A DNA stretch of 34,912 nt from Rhodococcus sp. CH91 (GTDB taxonomy: Bacteria > Actinomycetota > Actinomycetes > Mycobacteriales > Mycobacteriaceae): NCBI RefSeq assembly GCF_022554085.1, contig NZ_JAKFYR010000007.1, positions 1 to 34,912 on the forward strand, written 5' to 3'. Below are positions 11,489 through 21,082 of this stretch, one piece after another; position 1 is the stretch's first letter; each line of letters begins with the position of its first letter. A program made the translations under genes and the position numbers. Under the pieces are notes generated by a model. It ran no database searches and was not told the DNA's origin. It saw nothing but the letters and a program-made list of their open reading frames with translations.

Positions 11489-12541
11489 GTGGCGCAAGGT
11501 CGGATCCTTCGGCGGTTCGGGCTCGCAGCATCACTCGGCATAGCAGCCTTGGTGCTGACCGGGTGCTCGAGCGAAGAAATCCTTCGTTTCGGCTGGCCGG
11601 AGGGCGTGACCCCCCAGGCCGAGCGTATGCGTGAGCTGTGGACGTGGTCGGTTGTCGCCGCCCTCGTCATGGGAATCCTCGTGTGGGCACTCACCTTCTG
11701 GGTGGTCATCGCGTACCGGCGTCGGAAGGACGACCCGGAGTTCCCGCGTCAGACGGCGTACAACGTGCCGCTCGAACTGGCGTACACCGCAGCTCCCTTC
11801 GTCGCTGTGTGTGTCCTCTTCTACTTCACGGTCGTGGTCCAGAACTACGTCCTGGACAAGGAAGACAACCCCAACGTCGTGGTCGACGTCACCGGTTTCC
11901 AGTGGAACTGGAAGTTCGGCTACCGCACGATCGACCTGCAGGACGGCAGCGAGCCCTACAACGGCGTCGACGAGATCGCCCAGGCAGCCGTGGAGCCGGA
12001 GAAGTTCGTGCCCGGCGAGGACGAGCACGCCACCCCGGCGGAGATCCACGGCAAGCCTGCCGAGGACCTCTCCTACCTGCACTTCGACAAGATCGAGACG
12101 CTCGGTACCAGCAACGAGGTCCCGGTGCTGGTCCTGCCCACCGGCAAGCGCATCGAGTTCTACCTCGCGTCCTCCGACGTCATCCACTCCTTCTGGGTGC
12201 CGGAGTTCCTGTTCAAGCGTGACGTGAACCCGAACCCGATCGAGAACAACTCCGATCCGGTCTTCCAGATCTCCGAGATCGAGCGTGAAGGCGCCTTCGT
12301 CGGCCGCTGCGCCGAGATGTGCGGCACCTACCACGCGATGATGAACTTCGAGGTCCGCGCGGTCAGCCCCGAGGACTTCGCCCGGTACATCGAGCTCCGC
12401 AAGCCGGTCGAGGACGGCGGCGAGGGCCTGTCGAACGCCCGTGCGCTCGAGGCCATCGGCCAGAGCCCGGTGGCGATCTCGACCCATCCGTTCAAGACCG
12501 ACCGCACCGACCGCTCGGCATCCGTCGCCGCGGGCGAGTGA
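11489..12541 (+). CDS. ctaC: Cytochrome c oxidase subunit II (aa3-type)
   Basis: 350 aa; the CuA-bearing subunit that takes electrons from QcrC in the actinobacterial bc1-aa3 supercomplex. Lipoprotein signal with lipobox LTGC (C26); two transmembrane helices (about 50-76 and 97-118); a long charged insertion typical of actinobacterial CtaC (about 150-205); the CuA site made by H233, C274, E276, C278, H282 and M285 (CAEMCGTYHAMM). Start: GTG 11489 has AGGAAGG 7 nt upstream, whereas GTG 11483 would sit on the ribosome site. ctaF follows after 36 bp. Confidence 0.95.
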   Translation: MAQGRILRRFGLAASLGIAALVLTGCSSEEILRFGWPEGVTPQAERMRELWTWSVVAALVMGILVWALTFWVVIAYRRRKDDPEFPRQTAYNVPLELAYTAAPFVAVCVLFYFTVVVQNYVLDKEDNPNVVVDVTGFQWNWKFGYRTIDLQDGSEPYNGVDEIAQAAVEPEKFVPGEDEHATPAEIHGKPAEDLSYLHFDKIETLGTSNEVPVLVLPTGKRIEFYLASSDVIHSFWVPEFLFKRDVNPNPIENNSDPVFQISEIEREGAFVGRCAEMCGTYHAMMNFEVRAVSPEDFARYIELRKPVEDGGEGLSNARALEAIGQSPVAISTHPFKTDRTDRSASVAAGE

Positions 12542-12577
12542 CCGCCGCACCTCTCACCGACAAGGACAAGTGCTGAT

Positions 12578-12994
12578 ATGAAGATCGAAGCCAAGCTCTT
12601 CGAAGTCGTGACGGTGTTCTTCGTGCTCGTGGCCATCGTCTACGGCGTGTTCACCGGCCTCTCGGACAGAGGCATCGAGTGGGCAGGTCTGACCGCCATC
12701 GTCCTGTCCGCGGGCCTGACGCTGATCGTCGGAACGTACTTCCGTTTCGTCGCTCGTCGTCTCGACACCCGTCCCGAGGACTACGAGGACGCGGAGATCA
12801 GCGACGGAGCCGGCGACCTCGGCTTCTTCAGTGCGGGTAGCTACTGGCCGATCCTGCTCGCCGGTGCGGCCGCATTCGCCGCCATCGCGCTGGCCTTCTA
12901 CCAGCCGTGGATGATCGCCGGCGCGGTCGTCCTCATCATCGGCGCCTCCGCCGGTCTGGTGTTCGAATACCACATCGGTCCCGAGAAGCACTGA
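12578..12994 (+). CDS. ctaF: Cytochrome c oxidase subunit IV, actinobacterial type
   Basis: 138 aa with four hydrophobic helices (about 8-28, 37-57, 88-105 and 110-130) and the conserved [15 protein letters not shown] and charged loop [19 protein letters not shown]. It is a small structural subunit of the aa3 oxidase in Actinobacteria. It is cotranscribed with ctaC (36-bp gap, AAGGACAAG-type ribosome site). A strong hairpin ends the unit. In M. tuberculosis ctaF is followed by mmpS3; here a HEAT/MerR pair takes that place. Confidence 0.93.
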   Translation: MKIEAKLFEVVTVFFVLVAIVYGVFTGLSDRGIEWAGLTAIVLSAGLTLIVGTYFRFVARRLDTRPEDYEDAEISDGAGDLGFFSAGSYWPILLAGAAAFAAIALAFYQPWMIAGAVVLIIGASAGLVFEYHIGPEKH

Positions 12995-13009
12995 GCCGAT
13001 TCTTCGGAT

Positions 13010-13049
13010 GCCTGCGGGCGCCACACCTCACGGTGTGGCGCCCGCAGGC
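13010..13049. terminator. 18-bp perfect hairpin between ctaF and the MerR-HEAT gene
   Basis: Arms 13010-13027 and 13032-13049 are exact complements around TCAC. It lies 15 bp after ctaF and 20 bp from the end of the convergent MerR-HEAT gene. GTTTCG follows on the plus strand. Confidence 0.85.
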
Positions 13050-13069
13050 GTTTCGGGGGCGAGAGCCGC

Positions 13070-14062
13070 TCAGCGCCCGGTGAGGATGACGCTCGCGGTC
13101 GCGGCGATCGTCCGGTCCGCGTCGTCCGTCAGTGCGAGGAGGGCGTCGCGGGCGGCCGCACCGGGGATCTCGGCCAGGGCCTGCGTCAGACGCAGCCGCG
13201 TGGGGGCGTCGGCGGTCCCGTCGAGCACATGCCGCAGCGAACGGACGATCTCGGCGGACGGTAACGACCGATCGGCGAGCCGGCCCAGCACCTCGGACGC
13301 CTCGACGTCCGACGGCCCGTCGACGATCATCTCGAGCAGCACGGTGACCGCCTCACCCACGCCCCGGGAGCCGAGCGTCAGAGCGGCGGTGGTCCGGGCC
13401 CTGCGGTCGGTGTCGTCGAGTGCCTTCCTCAGCAGTACGGTCGCCTCCGGCAGATCGATCTCCGCGAGCGCGGCGATCGCTCGTCGCCGGACGGACGGTT
13501 CGGGCGAGCACAGACCGGCGTCCAGACCCGGCAGGGCCGCTGCCCCGGCCCTCGCGAGCGACCATCGCAACGCCCCGGCTACGTACGGATCGTCCTCGGA
13601 CAGCGCCGCCTCGACCAGCGCCGCGACCGGCAGCGCCGCATCCTCGTCCTGGGACAGGACGGCCTGCTGGCGGCGGGATCCGGAGTCGGATTCGAACGCC
13701 CGGAGCAGAGCGACGATGCGCAGTACGTCCTGCCAGACTGCGGGTGAGGCGGCCCGCACGTCCTCGAGACGCGCCAGGAGTTCGGTCTCGGCAGCGAGCC
13801 GCGCCCGCGTGTGCCGGATGAGATCCCGGACCAACTCGGCCGGCGTGAAATCGGGTTCCTGCAAGGCGCGTCCGACCTCGTCGAGCGACAGCCCGAGGCT
13901 CCGGAGACTCTCCACATGGAAGAGCGTCCGGAGGTCCTCGACGGTGTATTCCCGGTAACCGCCGGACGTCCGTCCCGTGGGGCTCACCAGTCCCAGCATG
14001 TCGTAGTGCCTCAACATCCGGGCGCTGACACCGGACCGCCGTGCGAGCTCGCCGATCAGCAT
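13070..14062 (-). CDS. MerR-family regulator with C-terminal HEAT repeats
   Basis: 330 aa. Residues 1-70 are a MerR winged helix (MLIGELARRSGVSARMLRHY, then GYREYTVEDLRTLFHV). Residues 75-115 give the dimerisation helix. From about 125 to the end there are repeated helical pairs with HEAT/PBS-lyase character (YVAGALRWSLARAGAAALPG, PSVRRRAIAALAEI, RRARTTAALTLGSRG, TRLRLTQALAEIPG). No conserved cysteines, so it is not a metal or redox sensor of the CueR/SoxR kind; the HEAT part probably senses by protein contact. Its ATG overlaps the TGA of the upstream HEAT gene (TGATG). Ends close to the ctaF hairpin. Function inferred, target unknown beyond probable autoregulation. Confidence 0.9.
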   Translation of the reverse strand: MLIGELARRSGVSARMLRHYDMLGLVSPTGRTSGGYREYTVEDLRTLFHVESLRSLGLSLDEVGRALQEPDFTPAELVRDLIRHTRARLAAETELLARLEDVRAASPAVWQDVLRIVALLRAFESDSGSRRQQAVLSQDEDAALPVAALVEAALSEDDPYVAGALRWSLARAGAAALPGLDAGLCSPEPSVRRRAIAALAEIDLPEATVLLRKALDDTDRRARTTAALTLGSRGVGEAVTVLLEMIVDGPSDVEASEVLGRLADRSLPSAEIVRSLRHVLDGTADAPTRLRLTQALAEIPGAAARDALLALTDDADRTIAATASVILTGR

Positions 14063-14727
14063 CACCCCACCCGATTCCCGTCGGGTCCCAGCGCGGCGAC
14101 ACGTCGTGCTGCCTCGAGTGAGAGTGTGAACGCGCTGTCGGGATCGATCCGGAGGCGCTCGGTGGCCTCCGCGTGAGCGCGGACGTGAGCATCGGGACTG
14201 CCTGCGGCGGCGTCCAGGAGCGGGACGGCCGCCTCGTCCAGAGCCGCCAGTGCCCGGCTGAGGGCGAGCCGGCGGTCGTGGTCCCCGCGGCCCAGTTCGG
14301 TGGCGAGCTCGGCGGCGAGTGCGTCTTCGCTCCCGGCCGGTACGAGTGCGACGGCCGCCCGCCACGCGCTGCGTGCGACGTCGTCGTCCGGGTCGTGGAG
14401 CGACCGGAACACCCGGGGCCACGCTTCGGGCTCACCGATCTTGGACAGCGTGTGCAGGGCCTGACCACGAGCCTGGGCGAGGGGCGAATCGAGCTCGGCG
14501 AGCAGGGCTGGGACCGTGATCTCAGCAGGGTGGCGGCACAGAGCCCAGGTCAGCATGTCGCGGACGAAGAAGTCCGGCTCCACCGCGCACCGGTCGACGA
14601 GGATCCTCACCAGCCGGGTGTCCGGGACGGTACCGATCCGGAGGGCCGCGCGAAGCCGGACGGCCGGGTCGTCCGCGACCAGCGCGTCGACGAGGTCGGC
14701 AGCGGGAGATCCGTGGTGTGTGTTCAT
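14062..14727 (-). CDS. HEAT-repeat protein, partner of the MerR-HEAT regulator
   Basis: 221 aa, made almost wholly of HEAT-like helical repeats (DDPAVRLRAALRIGTV, FFVRDMLTWALCRHP, PLAQARGQALHTLSKIG, DDDVARSAWRAAVALV, DHDRRLALSRALAALDE, PDAHVRAHAEATERL). No enzyme motif, signal peptide or membrane segment, so probably a cytosolic protein-protein adaptor. ATG 14727 is preceded by GGAGG at 8 nt; a GTG 9 nt further upstream would overlap that site and is rejected. It is the first gene of a two-gene operon with the MerR-HEAT regulator, expressed from a MerR-type promoter. The shared HEAT character suggests that the two proteins bind each other or the same ligand. Confidence 0.88.
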   Translation of the reverse strand: MNTHHGSPAADLVDALVADDPAVRLRAALRIGTVPDTRLVRILVDRCAVEPDFFVRDMLTWALCRHPAEITVPALLAELDSPLAQARGQALHTLSKIGEPEAWPRVFRSLHDPDDDVARSAWRAAVALVPAGSEDALAAELATELGRGDHDRRLALSRALAALDEAAVPLLDAAAGSPDAHVRAHAEATERLRIDPDSAFTLSLEAARRVAALGPDGNRVG

Positions 14728-14750
14728 GGAAGACACCTCCTTCGCGGACC

Positions 14751-14781
14751 ATTCGACTGCTTGTCATAGTGTCAAGGTCAA
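14751..14781 (-). promoter_or_regulatory. MerR-type promoter with 19-bp spacer and dyad operator
   Basis: On the minus strand TTGACC (14781-14776) is the -35 and TCGAAT (14756-14751) the -10, separated by 19 bp. The spacer region carries the dyad CTTGnCAnnnTGnCAAG (14776-14760). An over-long 19-20 bp spacer holding a dyad is the hallmark of promoters activated by MerR-family DNA untwisting. The downstream operon encodes a MerR protein, so autoregulation is likely. Confidence 0.7.
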
Positions 14782-14836
14782 GCCGTAGCTCGGAGGATAT
14801 CCGGCGGGGGAGGGGAGAGGTGCTCCGACGACGAAG

Positions 14837-14865
14837 GGGCCCCGGACCGTGAAGGTCCGGGGCCC
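14837..14865 (-). terminator. 12-bp GC hairpin after qcrB
   Basis: Arms 14837-14848 and 14854-14865 are exact complements (GGGCCCCGGACC type) around a 5-nt loop, 26 bp after the qcrB stop codon. It separates the ctaE-qcrCAB operon from the HEAT operon promoter just beyond. Confidence 0.78.
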
Positions 14866-14891
14866 GTTGCGTGCCGTTCGTCGCGCCGGTG

Positions 14892-16550
14892 TCAGTGCGA
14901 CTTGTCGGGCAGGCGGTCCGAGTCGTCGGAGTCGCCGTGGACGCGATCCTGGTACTCGCGCAGCGTGTTGCGCAGCTCGAGCTCGGCCTCGTGGTGTGCG
15001 GCCTCGAGCGCGGCCGACTCGTCGGCCGGGTCCGGGCTCCACCAGCTGCCGGAGCCGGGCTTGCCGGCACTGCCGAGGCGGTTCATGCGCTTCGGGATCG
15101 CCGCACCCTGGTACTCGAGCGGGACCGGGTGTCCGTGCTCGTCCACCGGGCCGAGCGGCTGGTGGATCTCGATGTACTCACCGGTCGGCAGGCGACGGAC
15201 GATGCCCGTCTCGATGCCGTGCTCGAGCACCTGACGGTCGCTGCGCTGCAGAGCCAGGCAGAACCGGTAGGTGATGTAGTACACGAGAGGCGGCAGGACG
15301 ACCATGCCGATACGGCCCATCCACGTCGTCGCGTTGATCGAGATGTCGAACTTGAACGCGATGATGTCGTTGACACACATCAACGTGAGGATCACGTAGA
15401 AGGTCAGGGCCATCATGCCGAGCGAGGTGCGAACCGGAACGTCGCGCGGACGCTGCAGCAGGTTGTGATGCGCGTCGTCCTTCGTGAAGCGCTTCTCGAT
15501 CCAGGGGTAGATCGTCAGGATCGTGAAGATCAGACCCATCGCGAGCGCCACGGCGAACACGGCGGGAATGGTGTACCGGTCGAACAGGTAGATCTCCCAG
15601 GCCGGCCAGATACGTGCGAAACCGTCCGTCCACATCATGTAGATGTCGGGCTGGGAACCAGCGGAGACCTGTGACGGGTTGTACGGGCCGATGTTCCAGA
15701 CCGGGTTGATCTGCAACAGACCGCTCATCAGCGCGAGGACCGCGAAGGTCATCGCGAAGAACGCACCGGACTTGACGGCGAAGACCGGGAGGATGCGAAC
15801 ACCCACGACGTTCTGCTCCGTGCGGCCGGGGCCGGGGAACTGGGTGTGCTTCTGGTACCAGACCAGCGCGAGGTGCGCTGCGATCAGGGCCAGGATGATG
15901 CCCGGGACGAGCAGCACGTGCAGCACGTAGAAGCGCGGGATGATCAGCTCACCCGGGAAGTCGCCACCGAAGATCGCCCAGTGCAGCCAGGTGCCGATGA
16001 TCGGGACACTCAGCGTGATACCGGAGAAGGCGGCGCGCAGGCCCGTGCCGGAGAGCAGGTCGTCGGGAAGCGAGTAGCCGAAGAAGCCCTCGAACATCGC
16101 GAGGATGAGCAGCAGCGAGCCGATCACCCAGTTGGCCTCACGCGGGCGCCGGAATGCGCCCGTGAAGAAGATGCGCAGCAGGTGCACGACGATCGACGCC
16201 GCGAACATCAGTGCTGCCCAGTGGTGGATCTGGCGGACGAACAGGCCACCGCGAACCTCGAACGAGATGTTCAGGGTGGTCTCGTAGGCACGGGACATAC
16301 CCACGCCGCGCAGCGGCTGGTACACGCCGTCGTAGGTGACGTGTGCCAGCGAAGGATCGAAGAAGAGTGTCAGGTAGACACCGGAGATCAACAGGATGAC
16401 GAAGCTGTACAGCGCGATCTCACCCAGCAGGAACGACCAGTGGGTGGGGAAGACCTTGTTGATCTGACGACGGATACCGGGCGACAGATGGTAGCGAGAG
16501 TCGAGATTCTCGCCGATCTGTGCGGCACGGGTCGGGGTTGCAGTACTCAC
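14892..16550 (-). CDS. qcrB: Ubiquinol/menaquinol-cytochrome c reductase cytochrome b subunit
   Basis: 552 aa. Membrane core of the bc1 complex; it oxidises menaquinol and passes electrons to QcrA and across the membrane to the Qi site. Heme-b histidines fit H109/H123 and H211/H226 ([29 protein letters not shown] to [11 protein letters not shown]). Qo motif PDIY at 301-304, where many actinobacteria have PDFY or PDWY. A C-terminal extension of over 100 residues after the last helices is normal for this phylum. GTG 16550 overlaps the qcrA stop as GTGA and has GGGAG 8 nt upstream; a TTG five codons earlier is less likely. Confidence 0.96.
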   Translation of the reverse strand: MSTATPTRAAQIGENLDSRYHLSPGIRRQINKVFPTHWSFLLGEIALYSFVILLISGVYLTLFFDPSLAHVTYDGVYQPLRGVGMSRAYETTLNISFEVRGGLFVRQIHHWAALMFAASIVVHLLRIFFTGAFRRPREANWVIGSLLLILAMFEGFFGYSLPDDLLSGTGLRAAFSGITLSVPIIGTWLHWAIFGGDFPGELIIPRFYVLHVLLVPGIILALIAAHLALVWYQKHTQFPGPGRTEQNVVGVRILPVFAVKSGAFFAMTFAVLALMSGLLQINPVWNIGPYNPSQVSAGSQPDIYMMWTDGFARIWPAWEIYLFDRYTIPAVFAVALAMGLIFTILTIYPWIEKRFTKDDAHHNLLQRPRDVPVRTSLGMMALTFYVILTLMCVNDIIAFKFDISINATTWMGRIGMVVLPPLVYYITYRFCLALQRSDRQVLEHGIETGIVRRLPTGEYIEIHQPLGPVDEHGHPVPLEYQGAAIPKRMNRLGSAGKPGSGSWWSPDPADESAALEAAHHEAELELRNTLREYQDRVHGDSDDSDRLPDKSH

Positions 16551-17674
16551 GGGCGACGCTCCCAAAATGCCGGACCGAGTGCCTCGATGAAGTCACCGTT
16601 GGCGACCAGGAAGCCCTCTTCGTTCACTGTAATCGGCAGCTGCGGCAGCGCGCGAGCAGCGGGACCGAATACCGGCTTCGCGTACTCCAGTGCATCGAAC
16701 TGCGACTGGTGGCACGGGCACAGGATGCGGTGCGTCTGCTGCTCGTAGAGCGACGTCGGGCAACCGAGGTGGGTGCAGATCTTCGAGAAGGCGAAGTAGT
16801 CGCCGTAGTTGAAGCTCTCCTGACCCTTGCGCTTGACTGCGCGCTCGGTGTCCTCGGTGCGCAGACGGATGAGCATGACCGCGTTACGGACGCCACGGAG
16901 GCTCTGGAGCAGGGCGTGATCGTCGCCGCGATCGGACTCACGGAACGGGAAGACCGTCTCCATACCGCCGGCATCGAGATCCTCGGGGCGGACCAGGACG
17001 ATGTCCTGGGGCCGTCCGGTGTCGCGACGCAGGTAGATGGTCTCGCCCGGGTAGCGCGGCGTCCAGCCCGACGTCCACAGGGGAGACTTGTCGCCCTCGG
17101 CCCACGGGTTCTTGATCAGACCGCCGAGCGGCATGATCAGGCCCACGCCGAGCGCGCCGCCACCGAAGATCGCGGTGCGCTTGATCAGCTTGCGACGGGG
17201 CAGGGTCGACGTCTCGAGGGAGTCGGTGAGCTCGGCGACGATCGTCTTGCGATCGACCTCCGAGGACGGACCGTCGTGCCGATCCTGGATCGACACCTCC
17301 TCAGGGATGAACTTCTTGGTGAACTGGACGGCTCCGACGCCGATACCGAGGATCGACAGACCCAGGGTCAGACCCAGCATCGGGGTGTAGAGGCTGTACC
17401 AGGTGTAGTTCGGGTCGCCCGGGCCCTGGTACTGCCAGGGCCAGAAGAGGTACACCGCGATGAACGCGAGACCCGACACGCCGGCGAGAGCGAACCACAG
17501 TGCGACGTTGCGCTCGGCCCGCTTCTCGGCGCGGGTGCCCTTCACGGGCCACCGCTCCTTGCGGAACGCGACGTCGACACCGTCGAGCTTCGTCCCCAGC
17601 GCGACGAGATCGTCGCGACTCATCCGATCGAGATTCTCGATCTCGTGCTTGTTCGGCGTTTCGCCGCCACTCAT
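16547..17674 (-). CDS. qcrA: Rieske iron-sulfur subunit of the bc1 complex
   Basis: 375 aa. It carries electrons from menaquinol at QcrB to the c-type hemes of QcrC. Actinobacterial form with three N-terminal transmembrane segments (about 57-78, 95-115 and 168-185) instead of one. The 2Fe-2S ligands are C300 and H302 in CTHLGC and C319 and H322 in CPCH, with C305/C321 for the disulfide. ATG 17674 overlaps the qcrC stop (ATGA), and its own stop overlaps the qcrB start (GTGA), so all three are translationally coupled. The open frame upstream of 17674 lies within qcrC and is not used. Confidence 0.96.
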   Translation of the reverse strand: MSGGETPNKHEIENLDRMSRDDLVALGTKLDGVDVAFRKERWPVKGTRAEKRAERNVALWFALAGVSGLAFIAVYLFWPWQYQGPGDPNYTWYSLYTPMLGLTLGLSILGIGVGAVQFTKKFIPEEVSIQDRHDGPSSEVDRKTIVAELTDSLETSTLPRRKLIKRTAIFGGGALGVGLIMPLGGLIKNPWAEGDKSPLWTSGWTPRYPGETIYLRRDTGRPQDIVLVRPEDLDAGGMETVFPFRESDRGDDHALLQSLRGVRNAVMLIRLRTEDTERAVKRKGQESFNYGDYFAFSKICTHLGCPTSLYEQQTHRILCPCHQSQFDALEYAKPVFGPAARALPQLPITVNEEGFLVANGDFIEALGPAFWERRP

Positions 17675-18543
17675 GACCTTGCTCCGATCCACAGCGCAGC
17701 GCCGACGACGGCGACCATGCCGATGACCCACATCGTGGGGCCCTCGGACGCGGGGCCGAAACCGCCGAGCCCGTAGCCTCCGGGGTTCTTCGTCTCACTG
17801 GCGGACTTGATGTACGCGATGATGTCCTGCTTCTCTTCGACCGTCAGCTGACGATCGGAGAACTTCGGCATGTTCTGGGGGCCGGTGAGCATCGCGGTGT
17901 AGATCTGCTGCTCGTTGGCCGGATCCAGGTTCGGCGCGAACTTGCCGGACGACAGTGCGCCGCCGCGGCCGGTGAAGTTGTGGCACGACGCGCAGTTCTG
18001 GCGGAAGAGCTCCGAACCGCGGCCGATGTCGTTGCCACGCAGCGACGACTGGGCGAGCTCGCCGTTCTCGTCGCGGATGACCGTGGGGCCGCCGCCGTTG
18101 GCCTGGATGTACGCGCCGAGCGCGTCGGTCTGGGCGGCGTCGAACTTCGGCTCCTTGCGCAGGGCCTGGGCCTCGTTGCGCATCATCGGCATGCGGCCGG
18201 AGGAGACCTGGAAGTAGACGGCGGCTTCGCCGACACCGATCAGGCTCGGACCGCGGTCCTGGACACCCTGGAGGTTGACACCGTGGCAGGTCACGCAGGA
18301 TGTCTCGTAGAGCTGCTGGCCCTCACGGATCAGAGCGCTCTGATCGTCCTGGGCCGTGGCCACCTGCGGGGCAGGTGTCAGTGCGGAGGCGATGAAGCCT
18401 GCACTGAGCAGACCGAGCGCGAGAACCAGCACTCCGGTGACGCGTCGGCGCATCTTGCGTTGACGGCGGGACTTCGCAGCAGCGGCTGCAGAGGATCGAC
18501 CGGGCATGTCACCCTCGGAGGCGAGAGGTGGGGATGAACTCAT
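17671..18543 (-). CDS. qcrC: Diheme cytochrome c subunit of the bc1 complex
   Basis: 290 aa, membrane-anchored diheme cytochrome c of the bc1-aa3 supercomplex. It replaces both cytochrome c1 and a soluble cytochrome c. Basic N-terminus, transmembrane helix at about 35-55, first heme motif CVTCH (C83, C86, H87), second heme motif CASCH (C184, C187, H188), probable distal methionines in GRMPMM and QNMPKFS, and a second anchor helix near the C-terminus (about 270-288). ATG 18543 has AAAGGGA about 6 nt upstream. It lies 64 bp after ctaE in the same operon. Confidence 0.96.
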   Translation of the reverse strand: MSSSPPLASEGDMPGRSSAAAAAKSRRQRKMRRRVTGVLVLALGLLSAGFIASALTPAPQVATAQDDQSALIREGQQLYETSCVTCHGVNLQGVQDRGPSLIGVGEAAVYFQVSSGRMPMMRNEAQALRKEPKFDAAQTDALGAYIQANGGGPTVIRDENGELAQSSLRGNDIGRGSELFRQNCASCHNFTGRGGALSSGKFAPNLDPANEQQIYTAMLTGPQNMPKFSDRQLTVEEKQDIIAYIKSASETKNPGGYGLGGFGPASEGPTMWVIGMVAVVGAALWIGARS

Positions 18544-18607
18544 CTGTATCCCTTTTTTTATGTCGGGACGGACTGGACGTCAGGGGGCTGCCTGGGCGTT
18601 CAGTTGG

Positions 18608-19222
18608 CTAACGGATGAAATAAATCGTGGCAAACAGCGCGATCCATACGATGTCGACGAAGTGCCAGTAATACGAAACGACGATGGCTGCAGTGGCCTG
18701 GGCGGGCGTGAACTTGCTGACCTTGGTGCGGAACAGCAGGAACACGAACGCGATGAGGCCGCCGATCACGTGCAGGCCGTGGAAGCCGGTGGTGATGTAG
18801 AAGACCGAGCCGTACACGCTGCCCGGGATGGTCGTGCCGTCCTGGACCAGGGTGAAGTACTCGTAGCCCTGGCCGAGCACGAAGAAGGTGCCCATCGCGA
18901 GGGTGATGATGTACCACCGCCGCAGTCCGAAGACGTCACCGCGCTCGGCGGCGAACACGCCCAGCTGGCAGGTGAAGGAGGAGGCGATCAGCACCGCAGT
19001 GATCGGTACCGCCAGCCACAGGTTCAAGTGGGTGGGCGGCGGAGGCCACATGCCCTCCGGCGCCTGTGCCCGTGCCACGAAGTACATGGCGAAGAGCCCT
19101 GCGAAAAACATGAGCTCACTGGACAACCACACGATGGTGCCGACGCTGACCAGGTTGGGCCGGTTCAACGAGTGCACGCGCTGTGTGATTGCAGATCCTG
19201 AAGTCCCTACTGCGCTCGTCAC
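18608..19222 (-). CDS. ctaE: Cytochrome c oxidase subunit III
   Basis: 204 aa, five-helix actinobacterial COX III, part of the aa3 oxidase. Landmarks: [20 protein letters not shown], the glutamate-bearing helix with [38 protein letters not shown] and the C-terminal [14 protein letters not shown] with the conserved histidine and aspartate. The start GTG 19222 ([11 protein letters not shown]) matches M. tuberculosis CtaE. No close Shine-Dalgarno, but a CATACT -10 box lies 7 nt upstream, so the transcript may begin at or next to the start codon. First gene of ctaE-qcrC-qcrA-qcrB. The longer upstream frame is not supported. Confidence 0.95.
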   Translation of the reverse strand: MTSAVGTSGSAITQRVHSLNRPNLVSVGTIVWLSSELMFFAGLFAMYFVARAQAPEGMWPPPPTHLNLWLAVPITAVLIASSFTCQLGVFAAERGDVFGLRRWYIITLAMGTFFVLGQGYEYFTLVQDGTTIPGSVYGSVFYITTGFHGLHVIGGLIAFVFLLFRTKVSKFTPAQATAAIVVSYYWHFVDIVWIALFATIYFIR

Positions 19223-19229
19223 GCTGGCT

Positions 19230-19235
19230 AGTATG
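19230..19235 (-). promoter_or_regulatory. -10 box (CATACT) of the ctaE-qcrCAB operon
   Basis: Minus-strand CATACT is followed by 7 nt and the GTG start of ctaE. A possible but poorly spaced TTGCCC lies about 19 nt further upstream. The geometry suggests a leaderless or near-leaderless operon mRNA. Confidence 0.45.
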
Positions 19236-19404
19236 ACCCTTCGTAGTACGTCTTGGGCAATCGGGGCCGAAATCGGCGCGTCCGTGCAGGTCCGGGACCG
19301 AAGATTCACCAGGTGAACGCCTCTGGGAGGCGCGCGCGGACACCGCTGCGGGCGGTGCCCGCGGTCCTGCATCGACCACTGTCGAGGCCCTCCGGGCGGC
19401 ATGC

Positions 19405-19410
19405 GATCGT
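19405..19410 (+). promoter_or_regulatory. Possible -10 box (GATCGT) of the gene at 19417
   Basis: GATCGT keeps the conserved A at position 2 and T at position 6 of TAnnnT and lies exactly 6 nt before ATG 19417, which lacks a Shine-Dalgarno. The first base deviates, so support is weaker than at the other leaderless candidates. Confidence 0.3.
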
Positions 19411-19416
19411 GGTGAC

Positions 19417-19869
19417 ATGAGTACCGGAAAGGGCCTGCGGGCGTGGCTGCGCTCCCTGGCCGGCCGCCGCACCGAAGCGCTCGATGCGAGCCGGACCGAC
19501 CTCGTGGTGGTGGTCTCGTCGTTCGACGACGCCGAGGCCTGTTCGACCGCCCTCGACCGTGGAGCGGCCTCGGAGCCGTCCTGGAGGTCCGAGAGCGAGG
19601 CCGTTCTTCGTCATCACCTCGCCCTTCCTGAGGACGCCTTCGAGAGGGCCTCGGAGCTCGCGGGCCAGGACGGCTATGTCGTCGCGGTGGCCGAGGGACG
19701 GGTGCGGTCGGCAGCGGGTGAGGAGGCCACGCTGGTCCTGCAGCGGGTACAGGTGCTCGACGCACTGCACTGTGCACAGGAGAAGTCCCGGATGGCCTCC
19801 CTCGCGCAGCGACTCGGGGGAACCGCGCTGGGATGGGACGCACTGCAACCGCAGAATTCTGCTGACTAA
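19417..19869 (+). CDS. Conserved hypothetical protein upstream of trpD
   Basis: 150 aa, not firmly recognised. Basic N-terminus ([18 protein letters not shown]), then a small alpha/beta pattern: [20 protein letters not shown], a charged stretch, [29 protein letters not shown]. Two copies of this strand-helix unit (a residue-counting 'difference in value with increased DAE/ERA helix' pattern) recall the RraB-like or ferredoxin-like fold, but no catalytic motif is visible and the similarity is only by eye. No signal or membrane segment. It is followed by trpD after 63 bp on the same strand, and is divergent from ctaE. Coding is supported by G/C-rich third positions throughout. Confidence 0.78.
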   Translation: MSTGKGLRAWLRSLAGRRTEALDASRTDLVVVVSSFDDAEACSTALDRGAASEPSWRSESEAVLRHHLALPEDAFERASELAGQDGYVVAVAEGRVRSAAGEEATLVLQRVQVLDALHCAQEKSRMASLAQRLGGTALGWDALQPQNSAD

Positions 19870-19932
19870 GCTGACTGCCCGGAGGGCACGCCGGTGCCCG
19901 GTAGGGAGCGAGATGCGGCGAGGGCGGGTGCG

Positions 19933-21009
19933 ATGAACGCGACGCGAGACGCGGACGAGGTGGCGCCGAGCTGGCCCTCCGTGCTGGGAGCGCTGACCGC
20001 CGGTCAGGATCTGTCCCGCGCACAGGCGCGGTGGGCGATGGACGAGATCTTCTCGGACAACGCTACGGCCGCCCAGATCGCCGCCTTCGGCGTTGCGTTG
20101 AAGATGAAGGGCGAGACCCCCGACGAGCTGCGGGCACTCGCCGACACCATGCTCGACTACGCCCGTCTGGTCCCGGTCGACGGCGCCGTCGTCGACATCG
20201 TGGGCACCGGAGGCGACCGGGCGAACACCGTCAACATCTCGACCATGGCGTCGCTCGTCGTGGCCGCCACGGGTATCCGCGTCGTCAAGCACGGCAATCG
20301 CGCGGCGTCCTCGAAGAGCGGAGGCGCCGATGTGCTCGAGGCTCTGGGGGTGCACATCGACCTGGGGCCGGAAGCGGTGGCGCACTCGGTCGCCGAGGCG
20401 GGAATCGGTTTCTGCTTCGCGCCGGTCTACCATCCGGCGCTGCGTTTCGCGGCCGCACCGCGCAAGCAGATCGGCATCCCGACGGTCTTCAACGTCCTCG
20501 GGCCGCTGACCAACCCCGCCCGCCCCGGAGCCGGACTGATCGGGTGCGCCTTCGAACCGCTCATCGGCACCGTCGCGGGCGTACTCGCGCAGCGCGGCAG
20601 TTCTGCGCTCGTCGTGCGCGGTGACGACGGACTCGACGAGCTGACCACCTCCACGACCTCGAGCGTCCACATCGTGCGTCACGGCGAGGTCAGGCTCGTC
20701 GGCCTGGATCCGCGGGATCTCGGTATCGAGCGCGTCCCGCTCGACGCGCTGCGCGGAGGCGATGCCGAAGAGAACGCCGTGATCGCGCGAGCGGTTCTCG
20801 CCGGGGAGAAGGGACCGGTGCGCGACGCTGTCCTTCTCAACGCCGCCGGCGCGATCGCAGCCTTCCGCGGGGTGGACGGTGCGCTCGAAGACGCCCTCGC
20901 CGCCGGACTCGAGACCGCGGCGGAGGCGATCGACAGCGGGGCCGCGGCGACCGTGCTGTCGCGCTGGGCCGAGGTCAGCACGCGTCTCGGTTCCGCCTCC
21001 GAGAAGTAA
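19933..21009 (+). CDS. trpD: Anthranilate phosphoribosyltransferase
   Basis: 358 aa; it attaches phosphoribose from PRPP to anthranilate, the second step of tryptophan synthesis. PRPP/Mg site GTGGD at 91-95 followed by [28 protein letters not shown] at 119-139; anthranilate-tunnel segment with [12 protein letters not shown]; metal pair in [12 protein letters not shown] 19933 is chosen: the GAGGGCGGG purine stretch lies just upstream and [12 protein letters not shown] precedes the first helix; a GTG at 19894 in the same frame is possible. It stands away from other trp genes, as in M. tuberculosis (Rv2192c), and is closed by an 18-bp hairpin. Confidence 0.95.
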   Translation: MNATRDADEVAPSWPSVLGALTAGQDLSRAQARWAMDEIFSDNATAAQIAAFGVALKMKGETPDELRALADTMLDYARLVPVDGAVVDIVGTGGDRANTVNISTMASLVVAATGIRVVKHGNRAASSKSGGADVLEALGVHIDLGPEAVAHSVAEAGIGFCFAPVYHPALRFAAAPRKQIGIPTVFNVLGPLTNPARPGAGLIGCAFEPLIGTVAGVLAQRGSSALVVRGDDGLDELTTSTTSSVHIVRHGEVRLVGLDPRDLGIERVPLDALRGGDAEENAVIARAVLAGEKGPVRDAVLLNAAGAIAAFRGVDGALEDALAAGLETAAEAIDSGAAATVLSRWAEVSTRLGSASEK

Positions 21010-21019
21010 CGACCGGCAG

Positions 21020-21062
21020 ACCGCGACGGGCCCGCACGCTGTCGGTGCGGGCCCGTCGCGGT
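21020..21062. terminator. 18-bp perfect hairpin between trpD and the Lrp-domain gene
   Basis: Arms 21020-21037 and 21045-21062 are exact complements around a 7-nt loop. It is placed 10 bp after trpD and 20 bp from the end of the convergent gene; serves both directions. Confidence 0.84.
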
Positions 21063-21082
21063 GTTCGCCGTGCGGGTCGGTC

